From Allocoleopsis franciscana PCC 7113 (GTDB lineage Bacteria > Cyanobacteriota > Cyanobacteriia > Cyanobacteriales > Coleofasciculaceae): DNA of 64,000 nucleotides. Shown here in pieces: positions 1 to 9,632 of the stretch. The stretch covers positions 6,226,001 through 6,290,000 of the forward strand of contig NC_019738.1 in NCBI RefSeq assembly GCF_000317515.1, in the 5' to 3' direction. Positions within the stretch are counted from its first letter, which is position 1. Each line of letters begins with the position of its first letter. Made by a program: the position numbers and the translations under genes. Under the pieces are notes generated by a model, which saw only the letters and a list, made by a program, of their open reading frames with translations, made no database searches and had not been told where the DNA came from.

Positions 1-683
1 GTAAGCAACGCGAAAATCTACCCCCTTTTGGTAAGGGGGGGTTGACAGGGGATGCCCTCGTTGTCGGAAATCCGATCATGCCCAGCATACCGCCAGCACC
101 CGGAGAAAAGCCGCAACCGTTAGCCCCTTTACCCGGCGCACAAGAGGAAGCGCTGGCAATTGCCCCTCTTTTAAACACCAAAGCCATCATCGGCAAAGAT
201 GCCACCAAATCAACCATTGCTCAACTCATGCCCAAAGCCCAAATTATCCATCTTGCCACGCATGGAATATTAGATGATGAGCGAGGAATCGGAAGTGCGA
301 TCGCGCTTGCCCCTGATTTATCCTATAAAGAAGACATAGGGACGGTTAACGGCTTACTCACGGCGGAAGAAATCCTCGACATGAAACTCAATGCCGATTT
401 AGTTGTCCTGAGTGCCTGCGATACAGGTAGAGGCAAAATTACAGGGGATGGCGTGATTGGTTTATCTCGCTCCTTAATCTCAGCGGGTGTCCCCAGTGTT
501 CTAGTATCGCTTTGGTCAGTGCCAGACGCGCCTACAGCGGAGTTGATGAGAGAATTTTATCAAAACCTGCTCCATAACCCCGACAAAGCCCAAGCCTTGC
601 GACAGGCCATGCTGACGACGATGAAAAATCACCCCAACCCAAAGAACTGGGCAGCATTTACCCTTATTGGAGAATCCGATTGA
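1..683 (+). CDS. CHAT domain protein, 3' end only
   Basis: C-terminal part of a CHAT-domain (caspase-like, HetF-associated) protein. The reading frame is open to the left edge, so the start lies outside the window. The putative catalytic pair is visible: His in HLATHG and Cys in LSACDTG, about 52 residues apart, followed by the conserved GLSRSLISAGVPSVLVSLW segment and a terminal WAAFTLIG. In cyanobacteria such domains usually end long TPR proteins; the TPR part would be upstream and is not seen. A short palindrome (positions 21-41, CCCCCTTTTGG...GGGGGG) is translated in frame just before the domain as LPPFGKGG, a typical dispersed cyanobacterial repeat inside coding sequence. Substrate unknown. 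Confidence 0.9.
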   Translation, partial: KQRENLPPFGKGGLTGDALVVGNPIMPSIPPAPGEKPQPLAPLPGAQEEALAIAPLLNTKAIIGKDATKSTIAQLMPKAQIIHLATHGILDDERGIGSAIALAPDLSYKEDIGTVNGLLTAEEILDMKLNADLVVLSACDTGRGKITGDGVIGLSRSLISAGVPSVLVSLWSVPDAPTAELMREFYQNLLHNPDKAQALRQAMLTTMKNHPNPKNWAAFTLIGESD

Positions 684-695
684 CATTTCCTACGT

Positions 696-1862
696 TCAAA
701 GGAATTCTCGAACCCCAACTTGAGGCGTCGCCAGATATCGATAGAGTGTATCTCGTTGCTGGTAAGGACGCCCTAAAGAACTAATCGCCTGCTGCAACGT
801 TTCCACCTCCATGCAGGTGCCTCCCTTAGCCCCCGCCATTGTGGTGATATGCTCTTCCATCAAGGTGCCGCCAATGTCATTACAGCCCCATTCGAGGGCT
901 TCTGTCGCCCCATCCAAACCCAATTTCACCCAACTGGGTTGATGATTGCCAATCCAATTACCCAGGAAAATCCGAGCAACGGCTGTTAACAGCAGAGCAT
1001 CTTCTAACACTGGCTGATTTCGTCCAACCCGGCGACGGAGGGGTTTGGGGGCTTCTTGACCCACGAAGGGCAGCAGGATAAATTCAGTGATATTACTGAG
1101 ATAGCCCCGATCGCGAGCGATTTGTTGGAGCGATCGCAATTTCTCCAAATGCCCCATCTGCTGTTCAGGTGTTTCAATGTGTCCTGAAAGCATCGTGCTG
1201 GTGGTTGGCATTCCTAAGCGATGTGCCGTTCCCACAATCTCTAGCCAGGTGGCTGTATTCGTCTTCTCTGGGCACAGAATCCGCCGGACGTTATCATCTA
1301 AAATCTCTGCTGCCGTTCCCGGCATAGAACCAACACCCGCTTCTTGCAGTGCGGTAATGACTTCGGCATAGCTAATTCCGTCATGATCGGCGATAAACTG
1401 TACTTCTTGGGGAGAAAAGGCGTGTAAGTGCAGGTGAGGTTCTACCTCCTTAATAGCTTTAACCAACTGCTGGTAATGGGGCAAAAAGGCACCGTTAATT
1501 TTTGCCTCTGGGTTCAGTCCTCCCTGCATACATATTTCCGTAGCACCCCGCTGCACGGCGTCCCTTGTTTTTTCCTGGATTTGCCCCCAATTGAGCCAAT
1601 ACGCACCGTCTTCACCTGCATCACGGCGGAAGGCACAGAAGCTACAGTGCTGTTCGCAGATATTGGTGAAGTTGATGTTGCGATTGATCACGTAGGTTAC
1701 AGTATCCCCGACTTGCCGCTGACGTAGTTGGTCGGCTGTCTGGCGAATGGCTGCGATCGCTTGTGGTTCGGTTTGCTTGAGGAGTAAAACGCCATCTTCT
1801 GGCGATAAGTCTCCACCGGAAGAGGCACGGTTCAGAATAGTATCAACGGTTTTAGTAATCAC
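696..1862 (-). CDS. cofH: CofH, FO synthase subunit 2 (radical SAM)
   Basis: Radical SAM enzyme that joins tyrosine to 5-amino-6-ribitylamino-uracil on the way to 8-hydroxy-5-deazaflavin (FO), which cyanobacteria use as antenna chromophore of DNA photolyase. The 388-residue length fits the family. The iron-sulfur cluster motif CX3CX2C is Cys69, Cys73 and Cys76 (CEQHCSFC), followed by the conserved [12 protein letters not shown] and ICMQGGLNP segments. The C-terminal SWVKLG and [12 protein letters not shown] motifs also fit CofH rather than CofG. The gene lies alone, converging with the CHAT gene 12 bp away. CofG is not in the window. Confidence 0.93.
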   Translation of the reverse strand: MITKTVDTILNRASSGGDLSPEDGVLLLKQTEPQAIAAIRQTADQLRQRQVGDTVTYVINRNINFTNICEQHCSFCAFRRDAGEDGAYWLNWGQIQEKTRDAVQRGATEICMQGGLNPEAKINGAFLPHYQQLVKAIKEVEPHLHLHAFSPQEVQFIADHDGISYAEVITALQEAGVGSMPGTAAEILDDNVRRILCPEKTNTATWLEIVGTAHRLGMPTTSTMLSGHIETPEQQMGHLEKLRSLQQIARDRGYLSNITEFILLPFVGQEAPKPLRRRVGRNQPVLEDALLLTAVARIFLGNWIGNHQPSWVKLGLDGATEALEWGCNDIGGTLMEEHITTMAGAKGGTCMEVETLQQAISSLGRPYQQRDTLYRYLATPQVGVREFL

Positions 1863-2626
1863 GGCACATCCGGAAAAACCAGGTCATGTCCTTTTATATC
1901 CTTTTATATTTGGGATTTTGGATTTTAAAAGCTTTACCAGTAGGTCGTTTCAGAGCTTTGAATATCACAGCGCTCAACCCAAATGGTATCACTCATTTTA
2001 ATTTTGACAAAAAATAGTCATTCTGACTTGGACAGCTAACTTCATAGCTCTCAAGTCTGTAACTGTTGCTCCAACTCACTGAAACCGTGGAACACAACAA
2101 TATTTCCGCTTATTTTAAACCTCTAGGTTCAGCAATGAGGCTAATTCGATTCGCTAAAATATAAAATTCAAAATCGACTGATAGGACAAAATACATAGAG
2201 ATAATATGTACCTCAACACTCTTTATTTACTAGATAAATGTATTAATGAAAAGATTTTCATAACTTGAGTTATCGCCAAAAAAAGATGAGTATTTTTATA
2301 CTTTTCAGGGAAATTAATGGCACAATTATTTCTGTGTATAGTTTCTAGGCTGTGAAATTAACTCTTCAGCGCGAGGCTTCGCTCACACCAAATCACTACT
2401 TGCGAATATTCTCTGATCGAAGTCACAAAAAAGGCGTGATATCATCGATATATAAAAGTGATTTAAATGGGTTTAACCCTTTTCCAGTCAAAATAAGAGA
2501 GCTACGTATATTTACGGAAATACGCATATATACTGAGAGAACTTACGCGGCTTGGCGTAGGCGGAATCAACCTGAATGAAACCATAATATATGTAATGAG
2601 TGCTACAGAATACAGAAAACAGAACA
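1863..2626. other. Intergenic region, AT-rich, no gene recognised
   Basis: About 760 bases between cofH and the small unknown gene. AT-rich. Holds short palindromic snippets typical of dispersed cyanobacterial repeats (GCGAGGCTTCGCTC near 2370, GGCTTGGCGTAGGCGG near 2550). A 75-codon open frame at 2352-2579 starts with GTG and runs through these repeats; I do not regard it as a gene. Confidence 0.6.
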
Positions 2627-2953
2627 ATGCAAAGAACAGTCGCCCCCTTAAGCCAGTCCAAATCCCAGTATTCTTTTGAGATGTCAGACAATATTTACCA
2701 GCAGTTAGGGAGCCTTTCAAGCACAACCATCTCTCTTCAGTACGGACCGACTAGTTTTCTAACGTTCAAAGTTTATGAAGCTAGCGAAGGAATGATCCAG
2801 CGCCAAGGAGGTGAAGCGATTGCGCTTCAATGTTTGATTCGCGGCACTGTTTATAAATTGACCCACGAACATTTATACCAGCTCAGCAACCGTGAATTGA
2901 GTGAGCTACTCAACCACTTAGGAATTCAAGACAAACACTTCAACCTTGATTAG
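2627..2953 (+). CDS. Hypothetical protein, 108 aa
   Basis: I do not recognise a family. The protein is soluble, without signal peptide or membrane segment, mixed polar, with a C-terminal helical stretch (HLYQLSNRELSELLNHLG). The ATG at 2627 is preferred; a GTG nine codons upstream is in frame but has no better ribosome site. The coding frame uses ordinary codons and the protein looks folded, so it is probably real. It stands alone between repeat-rich intergenic stretches, so context gives no clue. Confidence 0.6.
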   Translation: MQRTVAPLSQSKSQYSFEMSDNIYQQLGSLSSTTISLQYGPTSFLTFKVYEASEGMIQRQGGEAIALQCLIRGTVYKLTHEHLYQLSNRELSELLNHLGIQDKHFNLD

Positions 2954-3227
2954 ATAGCCTTCCTTCATCGGGATACAAAAATTAATTCCTTATGGATGCA
3001 AGGAAGCTTTTCACTAGCTTGGATATAGGGATAGTTCAAGCTTCTAGCTACTTAAACCTGCATACGGCTAGAAGCGTTTCAATAGAGTACTTACGTAATG
3101 TTTGCTTGGTAGGGTAGGTATAGCCTACCCTCGGAGTATATTAGAGCCAAAAAAATAAATTAGCAAAAAATTGAATTATTTATAACGGTATATTTTTTAG
3201 ATATATTTTCTTCATTTTAGAGTTATC

Positions 3228-3929
3228 TTACTGAATATCTTCTCGCTCTGTTTGCTCCTCCGTTTCTCGAAGAGCCTGTTGAGGTGACTGGCGGCGGCGT
3301 CGATACCAATGAGCTCCGCCCACCAGAAGCCCTGTTAACGCCAATGCTCCCATTAACGGCAAATAATCACCAGTTTTCCTTGCTTGTAAGCCGGAACTTC
3401 CGATCATCACGAAAGGCAACACACCTGGAACTGTGCCCATCACTGTACCGAGGAAGTAGTCTCGGAAACGAATTGAGGTCAAACCCGCCGCAAAATTCAC
3501 CAAACCATAGGGAATCATCGGCAATAGCCGAATGGCAAACATATAAAATAATCCACCCTGACGCATTTCAGCATCCATCGCTTGCCAGGGTCCGGCTAAC
3601 CTTCGAGATCGAGCAATTGTTTCTCTTCCCACCGTGCGGGTAAAGGCAAACGACACCACTGCCGCAATGATTGCCGCAATAGTAGTCCAAAGTGTACCTA
3701 GCCAAAGACCAAAAATTGCGCCACCTGTAAGATTTAGAGGCGTTGAAGGCAATATCAATAGGGTTGCCACTATATAGAGAGCAATATAGATAATAGGTGC
3801 CCAAATCCCTGCCTGATTCAGCCATACCTGAAGTTGTTGGGGGTCAATACCCCCTAGAAAATATACTGCTAATCCTGTTACCAGAATGCAGAAGACGATG
3901 AGCAGGAAAATACCGCTTTTGACGTTCAA
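3228..3929 (-). CDS. TVP38/TMEM64 (DedA-like) family membrane protein
   Basis: Integral membrane protein of 233 residues of the TVP38/TMEM64 (SNARE-associated/VTT domain) family. Hydrophobic segments lie at about 5-27, 41-65, 75-97, 125-150, 160-178 and 188-208. The family core is visible: LILPSTPLNLTGGAIFG, then a central loop with RLAGPWQAMDAEM, then the IRLLPMIPYGLVNFAAGLT reentrant segment. Relatives are implicated in phospholipid scrambling and membrane homeostasis; the substrate here is unknown. The C-terminal tail is charged and cytosolic-looking. Single gene, no operon partner. Confidence 0.88.
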   Translation of the reverse strand: MNVKSGIFLLIVFCILVTGLAVYFLGGIDPQQLQVWLNQAGIWAPIIYIALYIVATLLILPSTPLNLTGGAIFGLWLGTLWTTIAAIIAAVVSFAFTRTVGRETIARSRRLAGPWQAMDAEMRQGGLFYMFAIRLLPMIPYGLVNFAAGLTSIRFRDYFLGTVMGTVPGVLPFVMIGSSGLQARKTGDYLPLMGALALTGLLVGGAHWYRRRRQSPQQALRETEEQTEREDIQ

Positions 3930-4678
3930 AACAACACTCCTCTTACAGTCTCGACACCTTCAAAAATCAGAGTTTTGTTAGTCACGATTTTGATCTAGTG
4001 CAGCATGGCAGAAATAACTGACCAGCTAAAATCTCCCCTGTCCTCGTATGAGCTCCGGCCCCGCTCCCCCGCTCTCCTGCTTGCACAGAGGTGGTCAGAA
4101 ACTTTTGCCGAGCTGGTCTAGTTAGGCGGATTGGGTATCAGGGCTTGGAATCTCATCAGTGTATAAGCCGCTCTCTTTGAGAGCATAACCTATTGACTGC
4201 TAATGCTAATCATAGAACCGAAACGGTTAATGCCTTGGGAAAGAAGGTTTTACCACCTCTGAGAAGAGTGAGGGAATAGGAGCGGTGATGAGAGCTAGAC
4301 TAAATCAGCAAAAAGCTTGCTAAGCTGCATAGCAGCTTATTTCTGCCATGCTGAACCAAGAGTAGAAGTTCGGGTGTTTCTAGGGAACTCGTTGTCAAGG
4401 ATTTTGGGTCTTGAGTGTCAGGAGAGAGGTATTTTACTGTAGCCTAACGGCAAAATAGAGTCTGTTTTTTTGAGCGTCAGAAGATCAAACTCGGTGGGGT
4501 TAGAAAAAAATTTTAGGTTCATGGCACCATAAACCCAGATGAGCCTTTACTCTGAACAAGGAAAGACTTTCTCGATTGCTGCGATCGCCCCGCAAGGGAC
4601 AGTACTATCGGCAATCGTTCTGTACTTGTCATGTCCAGAAGCCTCAAACCCCTGCGTGTAACCCTTGAGATGTGCTGA
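3930..4678. other. Repeat-bearing intergenic region
   Basis: About 750 bases with no gene. Contains repeat copy A (3995-4122). A perfect 17-bp inverted copy of its left end lies at 4337-4353 (TTATTTCTGCCATGCTG against 4001-4017), so a larger nested element of about 360 bp may be present. The remainder is the 5' region of the GT2 gene; no promoter could be assigned. Confidence 0.6.
3995..4122 (+). repeat. 128-bp CTAG-bounded repeat, copy A
   Basis: Starts and ends with CTAGT. The left end CTAGTGCAGCATGGCAGAA is followed by TCGTATGAGCTCCGG and GTGGTCAGAAACTTTTGCCG. The same 128-bp unit recurs at 25237-25364, and its left end also occurs in the insertion at 23658-23690. Probably a MITE-like element. 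Confidence 0.7.
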
Positions 4679-5968
4679 ATGAGTACCAACCAACTTCACT
4701 CCCTTCTACCCGTGCCCTCAGGCTCGTTGCAAATTCCTGCTTCTGCATTTACCTCATCAGAAGGCGATGATTCTCTGGAGTCACCGCTCAGGGTAAAGCG
4801 GAGTTATGCCATAGACAATAGGTCAATCATTCCTATAGGTTTGGGGAATAGCCCGATTCTTTTGTCGATGGTGATTCCAACCTATAACGAGAGTAACAAT
4901 ATTCAGCTCCTCGTTCAGCGCCTGAGCCAGTTGTTAGATAACGTCATTCCAGGGGCTTACGAACTAATTATCGTGGATGACAATAGCCCGGATCTCACCT
5001 GGGAAATCGCGACAGCGCTGATGCCAGAGTATCCACAACTCCGAGTCATGCGCCGAATTGAGGAGCGAGGGCTGTCTACTGCCGTTATTCGGGGTTGGCA
5101 GGCGGCACGAGGAGAGGTTTTGGGCGTGATTGATGCCGACCTCCAGCATCCTCCGGAGTTGTTATTGAAGCTATGGGGAGAAATTGCGCGGGGAGGTGAT
5201 TTAGCGGTTGCTAGTCGCAATGTGGACGGCGGAGGCGTCAGTGATTGGAGTCCGATCCGGCGATTTTTATCGCGTGGTGCCCAAACGTTGGGGTTAATTA
5301 TTCTTCCAGAGGTAATCGGTCGTGTCTCTGATCCCATGAGTGGCTACTTTATGGTACGCCGCAGTTGCATTGCCGATCGCACCCTCAGTCCACTGGGCTA
5401 CAAAATTCTGATTGAGGTGATTGCCAGAGGGAACGTGCCCTGGATTGGGGAAGTGGGTTATGTCTTCCAAGAACGTCAAGCGGGTGAGAGTAAGGTAACA
5501 GCAAAACAATATGTGGATTATCTGCGCCACCTCGTCCGCTTGCGACTTTCTCTGGGGCCGATTGCACGGTTTTTCCGCTTCGGTCTAGTCGGCTTCAGTG
5601 GGGTGTTTGTGGATATGGCAATTCTTTATCTGCTCAGTGACCCCACGACCCTAGGTTTGCCGCTGACCCGTAGTAAAATCATCGCCTCAGAATTTGCGAT
5701 TATCAACAATTTTTTGTGGAATGATTTTTGGACGTTTGCTGATATTTCCCGTCGTCAGCCTGGATTGCGTCAGCGATTGGAACGGCTATTGAAGTTTAAT
5801 TTGATTTGCCTTTCCGGATTGATTATTAATGTTTTGCTGTTAAATTTCTTGTTTAATGTTTTTGGGATCAATCGATATGTAGCCAATCTAATTGCGATCG
5901 CCGCTGTTACGCTTTGGAACTTTTGGCTCAATCTAAAGCTCAGTTGGCGTGTCACCGATGTCAATTGA
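4679..5968 (+). CDS. GT2 glycosyltransferase fused to GtrA-like membrane domain
   Basis: Two-domain enzyme. Residues about 62-290 are a family 2 glycosyltransferase of the dolichol-phosphate mannose synthase type: MVIPTYNESNNI, IIVDDNSPDLTW, and the nucleotide-sugar/metal motif DADLQHPPELL. Residues about 300-425 form a GtrA-like domain with four membrane helices (FFRFGLVGFSGVFVDM to the final LWNFWLNLKLSWR). Such fusions make a polyprenyl-phosphate sugar at the cytoplasmic face and may assist its flipping. The following gene, 8 bp downstream, encodes a GT39-type membrane transferase that could use the product. The N-terminal 60 residues are low-complexity. Confidence 0.88.
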   Translation: MSTNQLHSLLPVPSGSLQIPASAFTSSEGDDSLESPLRVKRSYAIDNRSIIPIGLGNSPILLSMVIPTYNESNNIQLLVQRLSQLLDNVIPGAYELIIVDDNSPDLTWEIATALMPEYPQLRVMRRIEERGLSTAVIRGWQAARGEVLGVIDADLQHPPELLLKLWGEIARGGDLAVASRNVDGGGVSDWSPIRRFLSRGAQTLGLIILPEVIGRVSDPMSGYFMVRRSCIADRTLSPLGYKILIEVIARGNVPWIGEVGYVFQERQAGESKVTAKQYVDYLRHLVRLRLSLGPIARFFRFGLVGFSGVFVDMAILYLLSDPTTLGLPLTRSKIIASEFAIINNFLWNDFWTFADISRRQPGLRQRLERLLKFNLICLSGLIINVLLLNFLFNVFGINRYVANLIAIAAVTLWNFWLNLKLSWRVTDVN

Positions 5969-5976
5969 GGTAACTT

Positions 5977-7938
5977 TTGTTGAAAACTTTCCTTTCGTCG
6001 CGCTGGTTCCACCCACTGCTGTTGTTGGTGTGGATTGCCATTGGTGCAGGCTTACGCTTTCTTGCGCTCACGGGAAAGCCCCCTTGGACTGATGAGTTTG
6101 CCACTCTCGTATTTAGCTTGGGCAATAGTTTTCAACCAGTACCCCTCGACCAAGCCATACCTCTGGCGACTCTCTTGCAGCCCCTACAACCCAACCCATC
6201 GGTGGGGGCGTCGCAGGTCATTCATCGCTTAATAACAGAAGATCACCATCCTCCCCTCTATTTTGTGCTGGCTCACTGGTGGATGCAGTTGTTCCCAAGC
6301 TCAGACGGGTATGTTTCTCTGTGGGCGGCGCGATCGCTTCCTGCCCTTTTGGGTGTGGTATCCATTCCAGCGGTTTATGGCTTGGGCTGGTTGGCCTTTC
6401 GCTCACGGTTGGTGGCTCAACTAGCCGCCGCCATGATGGCGGTTTCACCCTATGGCGTCTTTCTCACTCAAGAAGCTCGTCATTATGCCTTAGGGATTCT
6501 CTGGGTGATTGCCTCGTTATGTTGCCTCGTGATTGCAATACAACATCTCCAACGTCGGACACCTCTACCCATAGGGGTAGTTCTGTGCTGGGTGGTGGTG
6601 AATGCCTTAGGCATCGCCACCCACTACTTTTTTAGCCTAACCCTTTTTGCCGAAGCGATCGCTCTCGTCGGATTTTGGATTCTGGGCAGTCCCTTGGCTC
6701 CAATAGGGGGAAAACGATTTCCCATTCCCCATTCCCTTTGGTGGCGGATTTACGCCGTCGCGGCTGGTACATTGGTGGGCTGTTTAGTTTGGGTACCCGT
6801 ATGGCGGATGAGTTACGACTCTCAGATGACTCAATGGATTATGAGCGATGAGCGCAGCCTGTTAAGCTTGCTCAACCCCATCTTTCAGTCGCTGGCGGCT
6901 TGGATTACGATGCTAGCGCTACTGCCTGTAGAGTCGCCAAGACTGGTAGTGGTAATTACCTCTGGACTGGCGATGCTGATATTTTTCATCTGGGCTGTGC
7001 CCATTCTTTATCGGGGACTTAAAGCCCAATTAGAACTGCCGCAGACTCGCTGGACAACGGGGATTTTAGCGGGCTTTGTTTTAGGTGCGATCGCGCTATT
7101 TTTCGGGATTACCTATGGCCTAGGTACGGATCTGACACGAGGGGCACGATATAACTTTGTTTACTTCCCTGGCGTCATCGTCCTGTTGGGAGCCGCACTT
7201 GCCATGAGTTGGAATACGCCGAAAAAAGGGAAATCCTCTGCATTTAAAAGGGACAATCCTAAATCTCACCTTTTAGAAGGGGAATGGGAACATCAGGACT
7301 TATCAGGAAAACAAGAGTGGAAAAGTTTCACTCTCACACAGTCAGAGACATTCTCCCTATCCCCCCACTCTCCAGTCCCTTGGAGAAGCACTGGGAAACT
7401 CGCTGTTGCACTGATTTGGTTGATGAGTTTTTTCAGTGGCATCACCGTCATCAGCAATTTGGGTTATCAAAAATACTACCGTCCTGACCTGTTGGTGCCT
7501 GTGATTCAAAAAGCATCTTCAGCACCCATTCTCTTGGCTACAACCCACAATACCCTCGTGCAAACGGGTGAAATGATGGGGCTGGCTTGGGAGTTTAAAC
7601 GTGCTATCGATGTTCAGAATTCTCGCCTTAAGCCACAGTTTCTTCTGGCACATCAAGCACAAGAACAATGTGTGCTAGTCGAGGAAAGCGCCAACCCCCA
7701 AGGGACAGCAGAGGGAGAAGAGACAGGCTGTCGTGCCTCTAAAACGCTGGGAAAAGCGATCGCACAACTCCCCCGTCCCTTCGATTTATGGCTGGTGAAT
7801 TTCAAAGCGCCACTCGTCCCAGAACCCCCCAACTGTTTTGCCGAGGATATGACGCAATACCAGAGTTCAGTCAATGGCTATACGACGCGACTGTATCACT
7901 GTCTGGCTGAAGATTCTCAATCTGCCCAGAACCTTTAA
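5977..7938 (+). CDS. GT39/ArnT-like membrane glycosyltransferase
   Basis: Large polytopic membrane protein (653 aa) resembling the PMT/ArnT superfamily, which transfers sugars from polyprenyl-phosphate donors on the outer face of the membrane. The family acidic motif is near the N terminus: PPWTDEFATLVFSLG, followed by DHHPPLYFVLAHWW in the first periplasmic loop. There are about 11-12 hydrophobic helices. The start is a TTG 8 bp after the GT2-GtrA stop, which implies translational coupling. Residues about 410-470 are a hydrophilic, Ser/Lys-rich loop that looks like inserted repeat-derived sequence. The acceptor is unknown. Confidence 0.8.
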   Translation: MLKTFLSSRWFHPLLLLVWIAIGAGLRFLALTGKPPWTDEFATLVFSLGNSFQPVPLDQAIPLATLLQPLQPNPSVGASQVIHRLITEDHHPPLYFVLAHWWMQLFPSSDGYVSLWAARSLPALLGVVSIPAVYGLGWLAFRSRLVAQLAAAMMAVSPYGVFLTQEARHYALGILWVIASLCCLVIAIQHLQRRTPLPIGVVLCWVVVNALGIATHYFFSLTLFAEAIALVGFWILGSPLAPIGGKRFPIPHSLWWRIYAVAAGTLVGCLVWVPVWRMSYDSQMTQWIMSDERSLLSLLNPIFQSLAAWITMLALLPVESPRLVVVITSGLAMLIFFIWAVPILYRGLKAQLELPQTRWTTGILAGFVLGAIALFFGITYGLGTDLTRGARYNFVYFPGVIVLLGAALAMSWNTPKKGKSSAFKRDNPKSHLLEGEWEHQDLSGKQEWKSFTLTQSETFSLSPHSPVPWRSTGKLAVALIWLMSFFSGITVISNLGYQKYYRPDLLVPVIQKASSAPILLATTHNTLVQTGEMMGLAWEFKRAIDVQNSRLKPQFLLAHQAQEQCVLVEESANPQGTAEGEETGCRASKTLGKAIAQLPRPFDLWLVNFKAPLVPEPPNCFAEDMTQYQSSVNGYTTRLYHCLAEDSQSAQNL

Positions 7939-7971
7939 GCGAGGGGAAGAAAAACAAGATGGTGTTGTTGT

Positions 7972-8340
7972 TCACAGCGTATGAGTTAAGCGATTCAGCC
8001 GTTCCGAATAGATTTTCATCACCTTGAGCGCAAACATGGGAGTTTCTTGCACAGCGAAGAGAAACCGCTCCCGATCCAGAAACGCCAGTTGACAGTCTGT
8101 TTTAGCGATCGCGGTATAGGTTCTGGCTCCTACTCCTACTAACGCCCCTGCCCCAAACACTTCACCGATGGTGATCGTTTCCACTACCTTGTCGTTGACT
8201 AATAGGTCAACTTCTCCTGCTAAGATGCCGTACATAAAATCACCCGAATCACCTTCCTTAAAGATCACTTGTTCGGTGGAGAACGTTTTAGGGGCGGCTT
8301 GTTTTTGCAGGAGACTGACTGTTTTTGCGGGTTCTAACAT
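7972..8340 (-). CDS. Cyclic nucleotide-binding domain protein
   Basis: Single-domain protein of 122 residues with the cNMP-binding beta-roll: FKEGDSGDFMYGILAGEVDLLV, then GEVFGAGALVGVGARTYTAIAKTDCQLAFLD. There is no DNA-binding helix-turn-helix, so it is not a complete Crp-type regulator. The phosphate-binding Arg expected after GE-hA is not clearly present (GAGALVGVGARTYTA is atypical), so ligand binding is uncertain. An ATG at 8340 is preferred over the in-frame TTG just before it. Lies downstream of a strong hairpin terminator and so is transcribed on its own. Confidence 0.82.
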   Translation of the reverse strand: MLEPAKTVSLLQKQAAPKTFSTEQVIFKEGDSGDFMYGILAGEVDLLVNDKVVETITIGEVFGAGALVGVGARTYTAIAKTDCQLAFLDRERFLFAVQETPMFALKVMKIYSERLNRLTHTL

Positions 8341-8410
8341 CAATTTGTAGCACAGAGATTAACGCTTCAACTGTACCAAGGCGGGGATAATCTGATTAAG
8401 TTTCCATATA

Positions 8411-8445
8411 AAAAGACGGTTTGTGACTGGCACAAACCGTCTTTT
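8411..8445 (-). terminator. Intrinsic terminator (bidirectional) after secreted-protein operon
   Basis: Perfect 15-bp stem, AAAAGACGGTTTGTG at 8411-8425 pairing with 8431-8445, 5-nt loop. A/T tracts at both sides allow function in either direction. It lies just past the end of the minus-strand three-gene cluster. Confidence 0.85.
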
Positions 8446-8474
8446 AAGTGATTAGTTAAGACTATGTTCAAGTC

Positions 8475-9122
8475 TTAGCTAACGGGTGGACACCCAACCT
8501 CAATTAAATATCCCCCCGCCTCAATCACAAAGTCATCGAAGTCATCGTCTTTGCCGGGGGCTTGGGGTAACCCATCATCATCCCAGGCAATACGGCTGCC
8601 AACAATGCCGCCGCGATCGCCAGAGTTTAAGCTGCCATCAAACACCGCTGCTAGGCTACTAGAAGACAATACAGTGCGTCTGGTTTGACCTGTAGGACTT
8701 ACAGATTCTAGGTAAAACGCATAGCGTTTGTTGGCTTGAAACGTGAACTCATTGAGCTGATTTTGTACGGTTCCGCCTTGAACTGTCCCTACAAAATCTA
8801 GAGATGTGCCAATGTTGTTCTGACCCGGAGAACGAGTCTGAGACTGTCCTGTCCCAAACTGATCGTATGGTTTGGTTTCACTAAAAAGGACTTTCACCGG
8901 TTGACGCGTGTCGAGATCAACGATACCGATGCTTGATTGATAGGCTCCGTGGGACTCTTTGAATTCAAATTCAACGGTGGTATCGACAGGAAACTGGATC
9001 ACCTGATTCCCAAAAGAGTCCTGAGCTTGGACGGGTGCTGCAAAAGAACCAAACAGTCCTGATGCCATAGCTCCAATTAATAGTCCAAGCCCAGCCGTGC
9101 GCTTACGCTTGATCTGTCTCAT
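8475..9122 (-). CDS. Secreted protein with DUF4114-like C-terminal motif
   Basis: Exported protein of 215 residues. N-terminal signal peptide: Lys/Arg-rich start, hydrophobic GLGLLIGAMASGLFGSFA, cleavage near VQAQ. The C-terminal motif GKDDDFDDFVIEAGGYLIEV resembles the acidic, probably calcium-binding end of DUF4114 domains. The ATG at 9122 has a GAGGAG ribosome site; an in-frame TTG at 9143 lies inside that site and is rejected as start. Last gene of a three-gene cluster with the two genes upstream (33-54 bp spacing). Function unknown, likely periplasmic or extracellular. Confidence 0.75.
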   Translation of the reverse strand: MRQIKRKRTAGLGLLIGAMASGLFGSFAAPVQAQDSFGNQVIQFPVDTTVEFEFKESHGAYQSSIGIVDLDTRQPVKVLFSETKPYDQFGTGQSQTRSPGQNNIGTSLDFVGTVQGGTVQNQLNEFTFQANKRYAFYLESVSPTGQTRRTVLSSSSLAAVFDGSLNSGDRGGIVGSRIAWDDDGLPQAPGKDDDFDDFVIEAGGYLIEVGCPPVS

Positions 9123-9176
9123 GGTCTTGTTACTTCTCCTCAACTTACAGAATTGCTGTTTAATCGATTGCGGAAA

Positions 9177-9614
9177 TTACCAACTGGCGAAGTCCGAACG
9201 AGAGACACTGCGTTGAGCTTGTTCTACGGTGGTTCTCAAGCTTTCCGCTTCAGCTCGTAATTGTTCTAGCTGCCGACAAGCAACGGGAACTTCGGCGGTT
9301 TCAGTAGAAGGGCGTCGGGAAAAGCGGCGAGTCGTCGGGGCGCTTTGTTCGATTTGGGCGAGGGCGACATTGCAAGCCTCAAAGGCGGCTTCCGATTCCC
9401 GATTCACCCGTGAAATGTTCTCTAGTAAATTTGGGTCGAACTTGCCATCTGAACCCAGCATGGGTGGTATGTTGTTCCAAATGTTGGTTCCCGATATGTC
9501 GGAAAAGCTACCAAAGCTACTGGGAACTTTTTGGGCTTGTACAGAAGGAACCATTAGCCCTCCCGCGACAACGGATAGACTGACAACCCAAGCGATCGAT
9601 TTCATGGCATTCAT
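9177..9614 (-). CDS. Hypothetical exported protein, 145 aa
   Basis: Signal peptide MKSIAWVVSLSVVAGGLMVPSVQAQ at the N terminus, then a mature part of about 115 residues with a helical, Ala/Glu-rich C-terminal half (CRQLEQLRAEAESLRTTVEQAQRSV) that could form a coiled coil. Two Cys (about 80 and 112) could form a disulfide. An AGGAG ribosome site lies 8 bp before the ATG. Middle gene of the cluster between the barrel-like protein and the DUF4114-like protein. No family recognised. Confidence 0.65.
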   Translation of the reverse strand: MNAMKSIAWVVSLSVVAGGLMVPSVQAQKVPSSFGSFSDISGTNIWNNIPPMLGSDGKFDPNLLENISRVNRESEAAFEACNVALAQIEQSAPTTRRFSRRPSTETAEVPVACRQLEQLRAEAESLRTTVEQAQRSVSRSDFASW

Positions 9615-9632
9615 CTGATGTACTCCTCTTCC

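Noticed and set aside
2352-2579. 75-codon frame upstream of the 108-aa unknown gene
   Set aside because: GTG start, runs through short palindromic repeats, composition not protein-like.
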